Shown piece after piece: positions 45,184 through 54,383 of a stretch of DNA of 64,000 nt (position 1 is its first letter; every line of letters begins with the position of its first letter). The DNA comes from Micromonospora tarapacensis. GTDB lineage: Bacteria > Actinomycetota > Actinomycetes > Mycobacteriales > Micromonosporaceae. Position numbers and translations under genes: made by a program. Where the stretch lies: assembly GCF_019697375.1 (NCBI RefSeq), contig NZ_JAHCDI010000004.1:2219324-2283323 (forward strand), in the 5' to 3' direction. A model generated the notes under the pieces. That model worked only from the letters and a program-made list of their open reading frames with translations. It made no database searches and was not told where the DNA came from.

Positions 45184-46722
45184 ATGACCGCCGTTCCGGT
45201 GGCGATCGTCGGCGCCGGCCCCACCGGGCTCACCGCCGCGACGCTGCTCGCCCAGTACGGCGTCGGGTGTCTCGTCCTCGAACGGTGGGCGTCGGTCTAT
45301 CCGCTACCCCGCGCCGTCGCCCTCGACGACGAGGTCCACCGCGTCCTCGCCCGCCTGGGGATCCGGGAGGAGTTCGCCGCCGTCTCCAGGCCACACCGGG
45401 GTCTGCGGCTCGTCGACCGGAGCATGCGGGTGCTGGCCGAGTTCCCGCGCGACACGACGCCGGGCAGGCACGGCTTCCCCCAGGGGAGCATGTTCGACCA
45501 ACCGGAGCTGGAGGCGATCCTCCGCCGCAACCTCACGGAGTACGACACCGTCACGCTACGCGGCAACACCGAAGTCACCGCGCTGACCCAGGACGGCGAC
45601 GGCGTTCGGATCGACGTCACCGACACCACCACCGGCGAGCACGACGTGCTTCGCGCGGCGTACGTCCTCGGTTGCGACGGTGCCAACAGTCTGTCCAGGA
45701 CGTCGATCGGCGCCGCCATGCGCGACCTCGGGTTCACCCAACGCTGGCTCGTCATCGACGTGACCACCCGAGCCGACCTCGGCCAGTGGGACGGCGTACA
45801 CCAGCTCTGCGACCCCGCCCGCGCCGCCACCTACATGCGAGTGGGAAAGACCCGCTACCGCTGGGAGTTTCAACTTGCGCCCGGCGAGAGCGCCGACGAC
45901 TGTCGTGACCCGGCTCGACTGCACCCGCTGATCTCGCCGTGGACCGGGGACATCCCCATCGCGGAGTTGGAGATCGTCCGCGCGTCCGAGTACACCTTCC
46001 GCGCGCAGCTCGCCGACCGGTGGCGCGACCGCCGCGTGTTCCTGCTCGGCGACGCCGCCCACCTCACCCCGCCCTTCATCGGCCAGGGCATGGGCGCCGG
46101 GTTGCGGGACGCCATGAACCTTGCCTGGAAACTCGCCGGCGTACTCGACGGAACCCTGCGCGGGGCGGTCCTCGACACCTACGAGATCGAACGCAGGCAG
46201 CACGCCCGCGCCATGATCAGGTTGGCGAAGCTGGTCGGCACCGCGATGACCGCCGGTGGCCGGGCCGGCGACGTCATCCGCCGCGCGGTGGCGCCGCGGC
46301 TGCACCTGGTGCCCGGCCTCGCCGACCTCACCTCGGACAGCGAGACACCCGCGCTGCGCCGGTCCGCCCTGGTGCTGCGGCCACGCCTGCGCCGCACCCT
46401 CGCGGGCCGGCTGTGCCCGAACGCGATCCTCGACGGCGACCGCCGTCTCGACGACGTGGCGGCCGGCCGGTTCGCGCTCGTCACGTCCACCGAGCCGCCC
46501 GCCACCCTACGGGCAGCCGTCGAAAAATGTGGATCGGTCGTCGTCGCCACCCGGCCCGGCAGCGAACTACACCGGTGGCTGAGGAACGGCCGTGTGGACG
46601 CCGCAGTCGTCCGCCCGGACGGCATCGTCCTCGGTGCCGGTCGCCGGTTGTCCGCGCTCTGCACCTTCCTGCCCGGCTTCGACGGGAACCTTCCCCGCCA
46701 TCCGGCCGGCAACGACGTTTAG
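45184..46722 (+). CDS. FAD-dependent aromatic monooxygenase (MhpA/RdmE-like)
   Basis: 512 residues from the ATG at 45184. FAD-binding GxGxxG is VAIVGAGPTGLTAATLL, the DG motif is YVLGCDGANSLSR, and the second FAD motif is FLLGDAAHLTPPFIGQGMGAGLRDA. A C-terminal thioredoxin-like tail (FALVTSTE to LCTFLPG) is the mark of flavin hydroxylases of the PheA/TfdB/MhpA group. It hydroxylates an aromatic or polyketide substrate with NAD(P)H and O2. The methyltransferase and second FAD oxygenase nearby suggest secondary-metabolite tailoring or aromatic degradation. The substrate is unknown. Confidence 0.9.
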   Translation: MTAVPVAIVGAGPTGLTAATLLAQYGVGCLVLERWASVYPLPRAVALDDEVHRVLARLGIREEFAAVSRPHRGLRLVDRSMRVLAEFPRDTTPGRHGFPQGSMFDQPELEAILRRNLTEYDTVTLRGNTEVTALTQDGDGVRIDVTDTTTGEHDVLRAAYVLGCDGANSLSRTSIGAAMRDLGFTQRWLVIDVTTRADLGQWDGVHQLCDPARAATYMRVGKTRYRWEFQLAPGESADDCRDPARLHPLISPWTGDIPIAELEIVRASEYTFRAQLADRWRDRRVFLLGDAAHLTPPFIGQGMGAGLRDAMNLAWKLAGVLDGTLRGAVLDTYEIERRQHARAMIRLAKLVGTAMTAGGRAGDVIRRAVAPRLHLVPGLADLTSDSETPALRRSALVLRPRLRRTLAGRLCPNAILDGDRRLDDVAAGRFALVTSTEPPATLRAAVEKCGSVVVATRPGSELHRWLRNGRVDAAVVRPDGIVLGAGRRLSALCTFLPGFDGNLPRHPAGNDV

Positions 46723-46837
46723 GGCGTGCGTCGAAGTCCCTGGCCGCCCTGCCGGCGGGCCCAGACAACGAACGGCGGCGTTGGACGACGTCCGGCGGGG
46801 ATGTCGGCGTACCCGCGAACCCCTCGTTGTCCCGACC

Positions 46838-47740
46838 TCAAGCGGGCGGCGTGTGCGCGACGACGATGATCATTCCTTGCACCTGTTCCCCGGCCAGCAT
46901 CCTGCGCCATCCCCGCTCAAGTTCCGCGTCGGTGAGCGGCGGCGCGTCCTCGGTGCCCTTGAGGGTCGGCCCGAAGACGCCGAGGATCCGCTCCACCTCG
47001 GGCGGTACCGGATTGTCGCGGGCGTACCGCCGCAACTTGAGGTAGGTCCACATGCTGGTGTACTTCACGTGGTCGGTGATGTCGGTGACCGCGTCGAGCA
47101 CAAGTCCGGACTGCGAGGCGATCGTCTCGTAGTCCTCCGCGCCGATGGGAACGGCGGCGACCCGCCAGGAGTCGTACACCTTGGCCAAGGTCTCGTCCGA
47201 GCGCCCGTCCGGCCCCTCCTTGACCGTGAAGTCGGTCAGCACGACGCGCCCGCCCGGGCGTACCACTCGGGCGATCTCCTCCAGTGCCCGCACCCGGTCG
47301 TGCACGTGGACGATCGACTCGAAGGCCATCGCGTGGTCGAAGGAGTCGTCGGGGAACGGCAGCGCGAGCATGTCGGCCCGCTCGAAGGCGACCCGGTCCG
47401 ACACCCCCTCGGCGCGGGCCCGCTCGTTGGCCAGGCGCACGTCCTGCTCGCTGACCGAGACCCCGACGAGCCCGGCACCGCTGGCCTTGGCCAGCCGCAC
47501 GCCGGGCCAGCCCAGCCCGCAGCCAACGTCCAGCACCCGCTCACCCGGCCGCGCGGCAACCCGCTCGATCATCATGTCGGTCAACCGGGCGCTGGCCGTC
47601 TCGAAGTCGCTGTCGTCGTCGGGCCCCGTCCAGTAGCCGTGGTGCATGGCTCCGCCCTGGACCCGGGCGATGATCGCGTTCACCTGGTCGTAGAACGCCC
47701 CGACGGAGTCTGGCGTGGGCACCTCGAAGTCAACGTTCAT
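46838..47740 (-). CDS. SAM-dependent methyltransferase (RebM/RifMT-like)
   Basis: 300 residues. SAM motif I is VLDVGCGLGWPGVRLA, motif II region FERADMLALPFPDDSFDHAMAF, then ALEEIARVVRPGGRVVLTDF. The N-terminal VGAFYDQVNAIIARV and GGAMHHGYW segments are typical of small-molecule O- or C-methyltransferases of antibiotic pathways, such as glycosyl O-methyltransferases. It is convergent with the aromatic monooxygenase gene, 115 bp apart. It is likely a tailoring enzyme for the same product. Confidence 0.88.
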   Translation of the reverse strand: MNVDFEVPTPDSVGAFYDQVNAIIARVQGGAMHHGYWTGPDDDSDFETASARLTDMMIERVAARPGERVLDVGCGLGWPGVRLAKASGAGLVGVSVSEQDVRLANERARAEGVSDRVAFERADMLALPFPDDSFDHAMAFESIVHVHDRVRALEEIARVVRPGGRVVLTDFTVKEGPDGRSDETLAKVYDSWRVAAVPIGAEDYETIASQSGLVLDAVTDITDHVKYTSMWTYLKLRRYARDNPVPPEVERILGVFGPTLKGTEDAPPLTDAELERGWRRMLAGEQVQGMIIVVAHTPPA

Positions 47741-48605
47741 CGCTGTTCACCGCTCTCTGCTCGTCGGAAATGTGCCGTGCTCCGTCAGGTGCACTCGGGC
47801 CTGAAGTCGTTGCGGAAATACCCGCCGGTTCGCCGAGACCAGGTCACAGCCGTAGGCCGTATCGGAAAGCCCTTCGAATTGGGCGGCGACCTGCGCTTCG
47901 GCCGTTGGACGCAGCATGCTCGACGGCGAAGGAGACCTGCATCACCGGCGCCACCAGCGGCTGAACGTCACCCACGACCCAATCGGCTTCAGCATTACGC
48001 GCACGAGGTTCCCCATTTCGGGCGGAGTCGGCACGGCGAGGCTGACCTATCAGGCGAGAATCGGCAATACGAGAGTCTATCGACGATCAGCGGCGTTATC
48101 GTAACCGGATCGACTCACCCGGTCAAGCAAAGAGATGGCAGCGGAATAGCACTTAGCTTTGGCTCCGACGGGACATCGACGTCCGGCAGCGAAAGAGCGC
48201 CTTTGGCGACTTCCGAGACGGTTGCGCCCACTTTCGGGTGGCACTTAAACTGGATAATGTTCACCCGAGCCGGTGTTACCATCTTCAATCTGCCCTTTTG
48301 GGCCACCACTGACATTTCCGAGACCGGCCGGGCCCGGACCCGTTCCCGGCAGCCCTGCACGGTCTTGTCGGTAACCTCGACTTCGGGGTGCTGGCGCTTC
48401 CCGTTCGTCGGGTAGTCGACGAGCACCGTCGGGGGTGCGGGACGGGGCAGGTCATCCGCGAAGTCTGCGATCCCCGGCTACGACCGCTCACATCGGGTCG
48501 CTCTGGGAGGCTTCCGTCCATCTTGGACTGTGCGCGGCATGGTCGAATCCTCACCCGGAGAGGCTCATGATCCGCAACTTGCCGATCAACCTATAGTTGG
48601 AAACG
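47741..48605. other. AT-richer 865-bp interval with a weak ORF
   Basis: Visibly lower G+C than its surroundings, especially 47830-48330. The only ORF of note is on the minus strand at 48115-48426 (103 codons, GTG start, with AQKGRLKMVTPARVNIIQFK in the middle). It has no recognised domain, no good ribosome site and non-actinobacterial codon use, so it is not called as a gene. The interval must hold the methyltransferase promoter at its left end and that of the winged-helix/hydrolase gene at its right end. It may be a relic of inserted DNA. Confidence 0.6.
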
Positions 48606-49840
48606 ATGGCCGACGAGGTGTACCGCTTCGGATCGTTCGACTTGGATGTCACGCGCCGCCAGCTCAGCTGTGCGGACCGGCCGATCCATGTCGAGCCGCG
48701 AGCCTTGGCGCTGCTCTGTCATCTTGTCGAGAACCGTGATCGCTTGGTGACCAAGGCCGAACTGCTCGATACGGTGTGGCGCGGACGTTTTGTCAGCGAG
48801 GCCGCGCTCACCACCGCCCTGCGCACCGCCCGCCGGTCGATCGGTGACGACGGCACCCGGCAGCGACTCATTCGCACCCTGCAACGGCGCGGTTACCAGT
48901 TCGTGGCGCCCACGACACTGCGCCCGGCCACCGCGCCGGCCGGCCCCGACGCCGCCGTTCCGGCCCCGGCCCGGCGGCCAGGTCCCGGCGGGGCGGCGCG
49001 GACCGCGAGATCATCCGTTTCTGCCGGACCAGGGACGGCACCCGCATCGCCTATGCCGTCACCGGTGACGGCCCTCCCCTGATCAGGGCCGCCAACTGGT
49101 TGACCCGCCTCGACGTCGAGCGAACGGTCCCCATGTGGTCGCACTGGTTCGACGGACTCGCCCGAAATCGTCAGTTGATCCGCTACGACGAGCGCGGCTA
49201 CGGCCTCTCCGACTGGACCTCGGCGGGAACCTCCGTCGAGGATTGGATCGCCGACCTCGACGCGGTGGCCGACGCGATCGGTCTCGATCGATTCCCACTG
49301 CTCGGCGTGTCCCAGGGCGGGGCGGTAGCGCTGGCGTACGCTGCGCTGCGTCCCGAGCGGATCAGCAGGCTGATCCTCGCCGGGGCCTACGGCAAGGGGC
49401 GGCTGGTCCGCGCCGCTGACGACATGGAGCGCGACGCGGCGGCCGTCGACATGGACGTCGCCCGGGTCGGTTGGCTCACCCAGGATCGCAGTTTTCTGCG
49501 CTTCTTCGCGTCCCAGTTCCAGGCGGACGCCCCGCCGGAGCAGTGGGATGAATTCGTGGCCCTGCAGCGACAGACCACCTCCACAGAGAACGGTGTCCGG
49601 TTTCTGGAGGCACTGGCCCGCATCGACGTCTCGGACCTCGCTCACCGGGTGAGGTGCCCCACGCTGATCATCCATTCCCGAGGAGATCAACGAGTGCCGG
49701 TCGCGGAGGCGACGGAACTGGCCTCCCTCGTCCCCGACAACCGCCTCGTCCTGCTCGACAGCCGCAACCATCTGCTCACCGCGTCCGAGCCGGCCTGGCC
49801 CGTCTTCGTGCACCACGTCAACAGCTTCCTTGCGGAGTGA
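48606..49840 (+). CDS. Winged-helix/alpha-beta-hydrolase fusion protein, copy 1 (frameshifted)
   Basis: ATG at 48606 (TTG at 48597 is an alternative). Residues about 1-105 form an OmpR/CadC-type DNA-binding domain (YRFGSFDLDVTRRQL, PRALALLCHLVENRD, LIRTLQRRGYQFVAPTT). A Pro/Ala linker leads to an alpha/beta hydrolase in another frame: IRFCRTRDGTRIAYAVTGDG, nucleophile LLGVSQGGAV, acid IIHSRGDQRVPV, His DSRNHLL. Inserting one G at 48990-48993 reconnects the two parts into about 411 residues collinear with the intact paralogue at 51377-52606. Possibly a regulator whose hydrolase domain binds or cleaves a small ester or lactone signal. Confidence 0.82.
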
Positions 49841-49970
49841 CCACGTTCGGGTGGCCTCATTCTCTCCTCAGAGAAGCCTCAGATCTTCACCAAGTGTCGG
49901 CTCGATAGCCGCCCGATGCTCGAACGAACCGGCGACCCAGCCGGGTCGGGGACGGGTCGGAGTGGGTAGG

Positions 49971-51374
49971 GTGAGCGACCGCAGAGGCGGCAAGGCCATT
50001 GTCATCGGTGCGAGCATCGCGGGCTTGGCGACCGCGCGGGTCCTGAGCGACCACTTCGACCAGGTGACGATCCTCGAACGCGACTGCCTGCCCGAGGAGC
50101 CGGTGGTGCGACGAGGCGTTCCACAGGGACGTCATGCCCATGTGCTGATGGCCGCAGGCATGCGGCTGTTCAGTGACTGGTTCCCCGAACTCGTCGATGA
50201 CCTCCTGTCAGGTGGCGCTGTCCCCATCCCCGGCGTTGATCTGCTCTGGCACCAGGGGGGCGCCCACTGGAGGATGCCCGACTCCGGTCACCCGGCGATG
50301 TCGATGAGCCGGCCACTGCTCGAAGGCTCGATCCGCCGACGACTCTTGTCGGATCGGCCCAACGTGTCCATCACCGACCAGACGGCGGTGGACAGCCTCA
50401 TCGTGACGGACGGCCGGGCGACCGGAGTCCGCTGCAACGGCGCGGAGCACCGGGCCGACCTCGTCGTCGGCTGCACCGGCCGGAACACCCGGTTCCTCGA
50501 CCACCTTTCCAAGCAGGGCTTCCCCGCACCCGAGGTCTCGACCATCCACCTCGACATGGCCTACGGGACCCAACTGCTGCGACGGCGAGCGGACGAGCGC
50601 GGCGACGTCCTCGCGCTGATCGTCGGGGACCCGGCCCGCGGCCACCGGATCGGCACGGTCATGCCGGTCGAGGGAGACCGATGGATCGTCACCCTCGGCG
50701 CGTTCCACGGTGACGTACCCCCGACCGATCAGGCCGGGTTCGAGGACTTCGCCCGCACCCTGCCGTCGCCCGTACCCGCCGACATCCTGACCCGGTCCGA
50801 GGCCCTGACGCCGGTGCTGACCCACCGGATGCCCACCAGCCAGCGCCGCCACGTGGAACGGATGAAGCGCAGTCCGGCGGGATTCGTGGTGTTGGGCGAT
50901 GCCATCTGCAGCTTCAATCCGGTCTACGGACAGGGGATGTCGTCGGCAGCCCTCCAGGCCAGGGCGCTCGGTCGAGCCGTCGGGCGGCACGGCCCCACCT
51001 CACCAGCGTTGCCACCAGACTTCTACCGGCGGGCCGCCAGAGTGATCGGTGTGCCGTGGCGGATCGCCGCCGGCGCCGACTTCGCCGATCCCCGCACCAG
51101 CGGAACGCGGCCGTTCGGCACCGACCTCATCAACCGGTACATCGCGAAGGTGATCCAGGCGTGCCACACCTCCGTGCCGGTGACCCTGCGGGTGCTGCGG
51201 GTGCAGAATCTGGTGGCGCGGCCGGGATCACTGATGAACCCCGCCATGGCACTGCGGGTGCTGCTGGCCGCTCGCCGCTCGCCGGCCGCGGATCGGCACA
51301 CCCGACGGCTCGTGCAGCCACCTGCGGCCCGCGAGCCGGCCCCGGTTCCCCCGGCCGGCGAGATCGATCGGTGA
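49971..51374 (+). CDS. FAD-dependent oxygenase/epoxidase-like protein
   Basis: 467 residues from a GTG at 49971. Rossmann FAD motif AIVIGASIAGLATARVL near the start, DLVVGCTGRNTRFLDHL in the middle, and FVVLGDAICSFNPVYGQGMSSAA as the C-terminal FAD motif. The substrate-entry region RGVPQGRHAHVLMAAGM is like the squalene-epoxidase-type flavoproteins used in polyether biosynthesis (MonCI/LasC family). It probably epoxidises or hydroxylates a lipid or polyketide. It lies between two winged-helix/hydrolase regulators, one upstream on the same strand and one convergent with only 2 bp between stops, suggesting tight functional linkage. Confidence 0.85.
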   Translation: MSDRRGGKAIVIGASIAGLATARVLSDHFDQVTILERDCLPEEPVVRRGVPQGRHAHVLMAAGMRLFSDWFPELVDDLLSGGAVPIPGVDLLWHQGGAHWRMPDSGHPAMSMSRPLLEGSIRRRLLSDRPNVSITDQTAVDSLIVTDGRATGVRCNGAEHRADLVVGCTGRNTRFLDHLSKQGFPAPEVSTIHLDMAYGTQLLRRRADERGDVLALIVGDPARGHRIGTVMPVEGDRWIVTLGAFHGDVPPTDQAGFEDFARTLPSPVPADILTRSEALTPVLTHRMPTSQRRHVERMKRSPAGFVVLGDAICSFNPVYGQGMSSAALQARALGRAVGRHGPTSPALPPDFYRRAARVIGVPWRIAAGADFADPRTSGTRPFGTDLINRYIAKVIQACHTSVPVTLRVLRVQNLVARPGSLMNPAMALRVLLAARRSPAADRHTRRLVQPPAAREPAPVPPAGEIDR

Positions 51375-51376
51375 GA

Positions 51377-52606
51377 TCATTCGCCCAGGAAGTCGTCGAT
51401 GTGGAACAGGAACTCGTCCCAGGCCGACTCGGAGGCGGTCAGCAGGTGATTCCGGCTGTCCAGCAGGACCAGCCGGCTGTCGGGGATGAGCGCGGCCAGC
51501 TCTCTGGCCTGCGAGACCGGCACTCGCGCGTCGTCGCGGGCGTGGATGATCAGGGTCGGACACTGCACCCGGTGCGCGATGTCGGACACGTCGATCCGAG
51601 CAAACTCCTCCAGGAAACGGACGCCGTTCTCCGGCGAGGTCGTCCGCCGCTGAAAGGCGGTGAACTCCTGCCACTCCTCCGGGGTGCCGTCCGGCAGGAA
51701 CTGGGAGGCGAAGACCCGCAGGAACCCCGGGTCCTGGTGTAGCCAGCCGACCCGGGCCAGGCTCAGGTCGAGTGCCGCCGCGTCACTCTCGGCGGCGTTG
51801 CCGGCCCTGACCCGGCGGCCACGCGCGTAGGCGCCCGCCAGAATCAACCTGCTGACCCGTTCGGGACGCCGCACCGCGTAGGCCACCGCCACCGCGCCGC
51901 CCTGCGAGACACCGAGCAGCGGAAACCGGTCAAGGCCCACCGCGTCGACCACCGTCTCCAGATCATCGACCCAGTCGTCGAAGGTGTAGCTCGGCGCCAC
52001 CCAGTCCGACATGCCACAGCCCCGCTCGTCATAGCGGATCAGCTGCCGGTCACGCGCGAGACCGTTGAGCCAGTGCGACCACACCGGAGTCGCCCACTCC
52101 AGGTCGAGATGCGTCATCCAGTTGGCAGCCTTGAGCAGCGGCGGGCCTGAACCGACGGCGGCGTACGCGATGGCGGTGCCGTCGTCCGCGTTGCAGAACT
52201 GGATGGTCTGGCGGTCCGCGCCGATCACCGGTCTCGGCGGTTTCGACACGGTGCCGGAGACCCGCCCGGGCTCGGCCGTCGGTCCGGCCCGGAGCACGGT
52301 CGTCGGGCCGACGAACTGATAGCCCCGCCGGTGGACGGTGCGGATCATCTGCTGCTGGCTGCCCGTGTCCCCCACGGCCAGGCGCGCGGTCCGCAGCCCC
52401 GTGGTGAGGGCGGCCTCGCTGACGAAGCGGTCACCCCACACCTCGTCGAGCAGTTCGTTCTTCGTGACGATCCGGTCCCGGTGCTTCACCAGGTGGCACA
52501 GGAGGTCGAGGGCACGGGGCTCGACGTGGACCGCCGCACCGGCCCGGCGGAGCTGGTGACGAGAGGGGTCCAGCTCGTAGTCACCGAAGCGATAGGTAGC
52601 TTCCAC
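51377..52606 (-). CDS. Winged-helix/alpha-beta-hydrolase fusion protein, copy 2 (intact)
   Basis: 409 residues. N-terminal OmpR/CadC-type winged helix (FGDYELDPSRHQLRRA, LDLLCHLVKHRDRIVTKNEL, MIRTVHRRGYQFVGPT) without a receiver domain. A linker (about 105-140) is followed by an alpha/beta hydrolase with nucleophile elbow LLGVSQGGAVAVAYA, acid IIHARDDARVPV and His in DSRNHLL. It is clearly a paralogue of the gene at 48606-49840 and marks the intact architecture. The cytoplasmic hydrolase may act as ligand sensor, as in gibberellin/strigolactone receptors and the AHL-like systems; an active enzyme is also possible. Its own target promoter is unknown. Confidence 0.9.
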   Translation of the reverse strand: MEATYRFGDYELDPSRHQLRRAGAAVHVEPRALDLLCHLVKHRDRIVTKNELLDEVWGDRFVSEAALTTGLRTARLAVGDTGSQQQMIRTVHRRGYQFVGPTTVLRAGPTAEPGRVSGTVSKPPRPVIGADRQTIQFCNADDGTAIAYAAVGSGPPLLKAANWMTHLDLEWATPVWSHWLNGLARDRQLIRYDERGCGMSDWVAPSYTFDDWVDDLETVVDAVGLDRFPLLGVSQGGAVAVAYAVRRPERVSRLILAGAYARGRRVRAGNAAESDAAALDLSLARVGWLHQDPGFLRVFASQFLPDGTPEEWQEFTAFQRRTTSPENGVRFLEEFARIDVSDIAHRVQCPTLIIHARDDARVPVSQARELAALIPDSRLVLLDSRNHLLTASESAWDEFLFHIDDFLGE

Positions 52607-52806
52607 AAGGCCCTGAGCCTACTGTCTGCCCCAGCACGGCTCCATGACAGTCCCACGACCGATTGATGACACCCCGCGGCGGCTCATAGGTTCGTCAGGC
52701 AACCCTCAGACTTCCGCCAAGTGGTGGCCCGGCGACGAGTCGATGCTTCACAGGGCGCGCCTGCCCCGCGCCGATCGACGATACGCGGACAACAAGGAGT
52801 TTCGCC

Positions 52807-54294
52807 ATCCACGACAGCACCCCGGAAAGCCTTGTCGACCGTACGCGGGTAGTGCTCGGCCAGGCCGTCGACGTGTACCGCGACACTGCTCACCAACAGC
52901 GGCTGGCCGCGATGCGCGACCGGCTCGACGAACCGCTTCGGGTGGCGATCGCCGGCCGGGTCAAGGCCGGAAAGTCGACGCTGCTCAACGCCCTGGTCGG
53001 GGAACGACTGGCGCCCACCGACGCGGGTGAGTGCACCCGCATCGTCACCTGGTATCAGGACGGGCACACCTATCAGGTCATGGCCCAGCCATATCAGGGT
53101 CCGCCACGGCAGGTCCGGTTCAGCCGTGAGGACGGCGCCATCGAAATGGACCTCGGCGACCTCGGTGCGGACGACGTGGCACAGCTGGAGATCAGTTGGC
53201 CGTCGCAGGCGCTGCGGCCGATGACGCTCATCGACACCCCGGGTATCGGGTCGCTGTCCGAGCAGATCTCGCAGCGGTCCTGGAGTCTGCTCGTCCCGGA
53301 CGACCAGGAGACACCCGCCGACGCTGTGATCTACCTGATGCGCCACCTGCACAGCAACGACGTCGACTTTCTCCGCGCCTTCCACGATGTGGAGGTGTCC
53401 CGTCCCAACCCGGTCAATGCGATCGGGGTGCTGTCCCGCGCCGACGAGATCGCCGTGGGCCGGCTCGACGCGATGGCGTCGGCACGCCGGATCGCCGGCC
53501 GGCTGAGCACCGACCCGAGCGTCCGGAAGCTGGTGCAGTCGGTCGTTCCGGTGGCTGGTCTGCTCGCCGAGACCTCAGGGACACTGACCGAGGTGGAGTT
53601 CGCCCGGCTGCGCCGGATCTCGGAGCTGCCGGCGGCCCAGGCCGATCAGCTGTTGCTCTCCGCCGACAGGTTCGTCCAGACCATGCCGGAGCTGGGCATG
53701 ACCTCGATCGAACGGGAGGCGCTGCTGGCCCGCTTCGGCATGTTCGGGCTGCGGCTGTCCGCGGCCCTGCTGAGACATGGCACCTGCGGCACCGCCACCG
53801 AACTGGCCCGGGAACTGACCGAGCGCAGCGGGCTCGCCCAGCTCCGGGAGGTTCTCGGATCGCTGTTCCTCGAACGCCGGGACGTCCTCAAGTCGAGGTC
53901 GGCCCTGCTCGCCCTGGCCGACGTCACCCGGGCGCACGCCCGGCCGGGTAGTGAGGGTCTCGCCGGAAAGGTGGAGGAGATCATCGCCTCCGCGCACCCG
54001 TTCAACGAGCTGAGAGTGCTCTCCGGCCTGCGGGCCGGATGGGTGACCGGGAAGCCCGACGTCACAGCCGAACTGGAACAGCTCATCGGCGGCAGCGGCG
54101 CCACGCCCCACCAGCGACTGCGGCTGCCACCGGATGCGTCCGCCGCGGAGCTGGACGCGGCGGTGGAGAGGGCGCTGGCCCGCTGGCAGCGCCGCGCCGA
54201 GAATCCGCTGACCTCCGCGGCGATGGCGGTCGCCGCGCGGGTGGCAGTCCGTTCCTGCGAAGGCATGATCGCCGACCGGCACCGGTCGCGGTGA
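52807..54294 (+). CDS. Bacterial dynamin-like GTPase, IniC-like
   Basis: GTPase of 495 residues if read from 52807. G1 is IAGRVKAGKSTLLNAL, G3 is LIDTPGIGS, and G4-like is VLSRADEI. The rest is helical, as in IniC/DynB proteins, with no strong membrane segment, so it likely assembles with the IniA-like partner at 57486-59300. Start: AAGGAG (52794-52799) lies 7 nt before an in-frame ATC, while the first standard in-frame start (GTG 52852) has no ribosome site and would cut the N-terminal helix. I mark the ATC but am unsure. It is convergent with the Hsp70 gene across a hairpin. Confidence 0.85.
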   Translation: MHDSTPESLVDRTRVVLGQAVDVYRDTAHQQRLAAMRDRLDEPLRVAIAGRVKAGKSTLLNALVGERLAPTDAGECTRIVTWYQDGHTYQVMAQPYQGPPRQVRFSREDGAIEMDLGDLGADDVAQLEISWPSQALRPMTLIDTPGIGSLSEQISQRSWSLLVPDDQETPADAVIYLMRHLHSNDVDFLRAFHDVEVSRPNPVNAIGVLSRADEIAVGRLDAMASARRIAGRLSTDPSVRKLVQSVVPVAGLLAETSGTLTEVEFARLRRISELPAAQADQLLLSADRFVQTMPELGMTSIEREALLARFGMFGLRLSAALLRHGTCGTATELARELTERSGLAQLREVLGSLFLERRDVLKSRSALLALADVTRAHARPGSEGLAGKVEEIIASAHPFNELRVLSGLRAGWVTGKPDVTAELEQLIGGSGATPHQRLRLPPDASAAELDAAVERALARWQRRAENPLTSAAMAVAARVAVRSCEGMIADRHRSR

Positions 54295-54331
54295 GGGAGG
54301 CGTCACCCGCGAGGTCGACCAAGCCGCAGGA

Positions 54332-54363
54332 AGCGGGCCCGATGATCAATCTTCGGGCCCGCT
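54332..54363. terminator. Bidirectional terminator between IniC-like dynamin and Hsp70 genes
   Basis: An 11-bp perfect stem (AGCGGGCCCGA / TCGGGCCCGCT) encloses a 10-nt loop (TGATCAATCT), in the 89-bp gap between convergent genes. Confidence 0.85.
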
Positions 54364-54383
54364 CGGCGTTTCCGGCTCGTTGA

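Noticed and set aside
48115-48426. 103-codon ORF as a gene
   Set aside because: No ribosome site, no domain, foreign codon use; kept only as part of the AT-richer interval.
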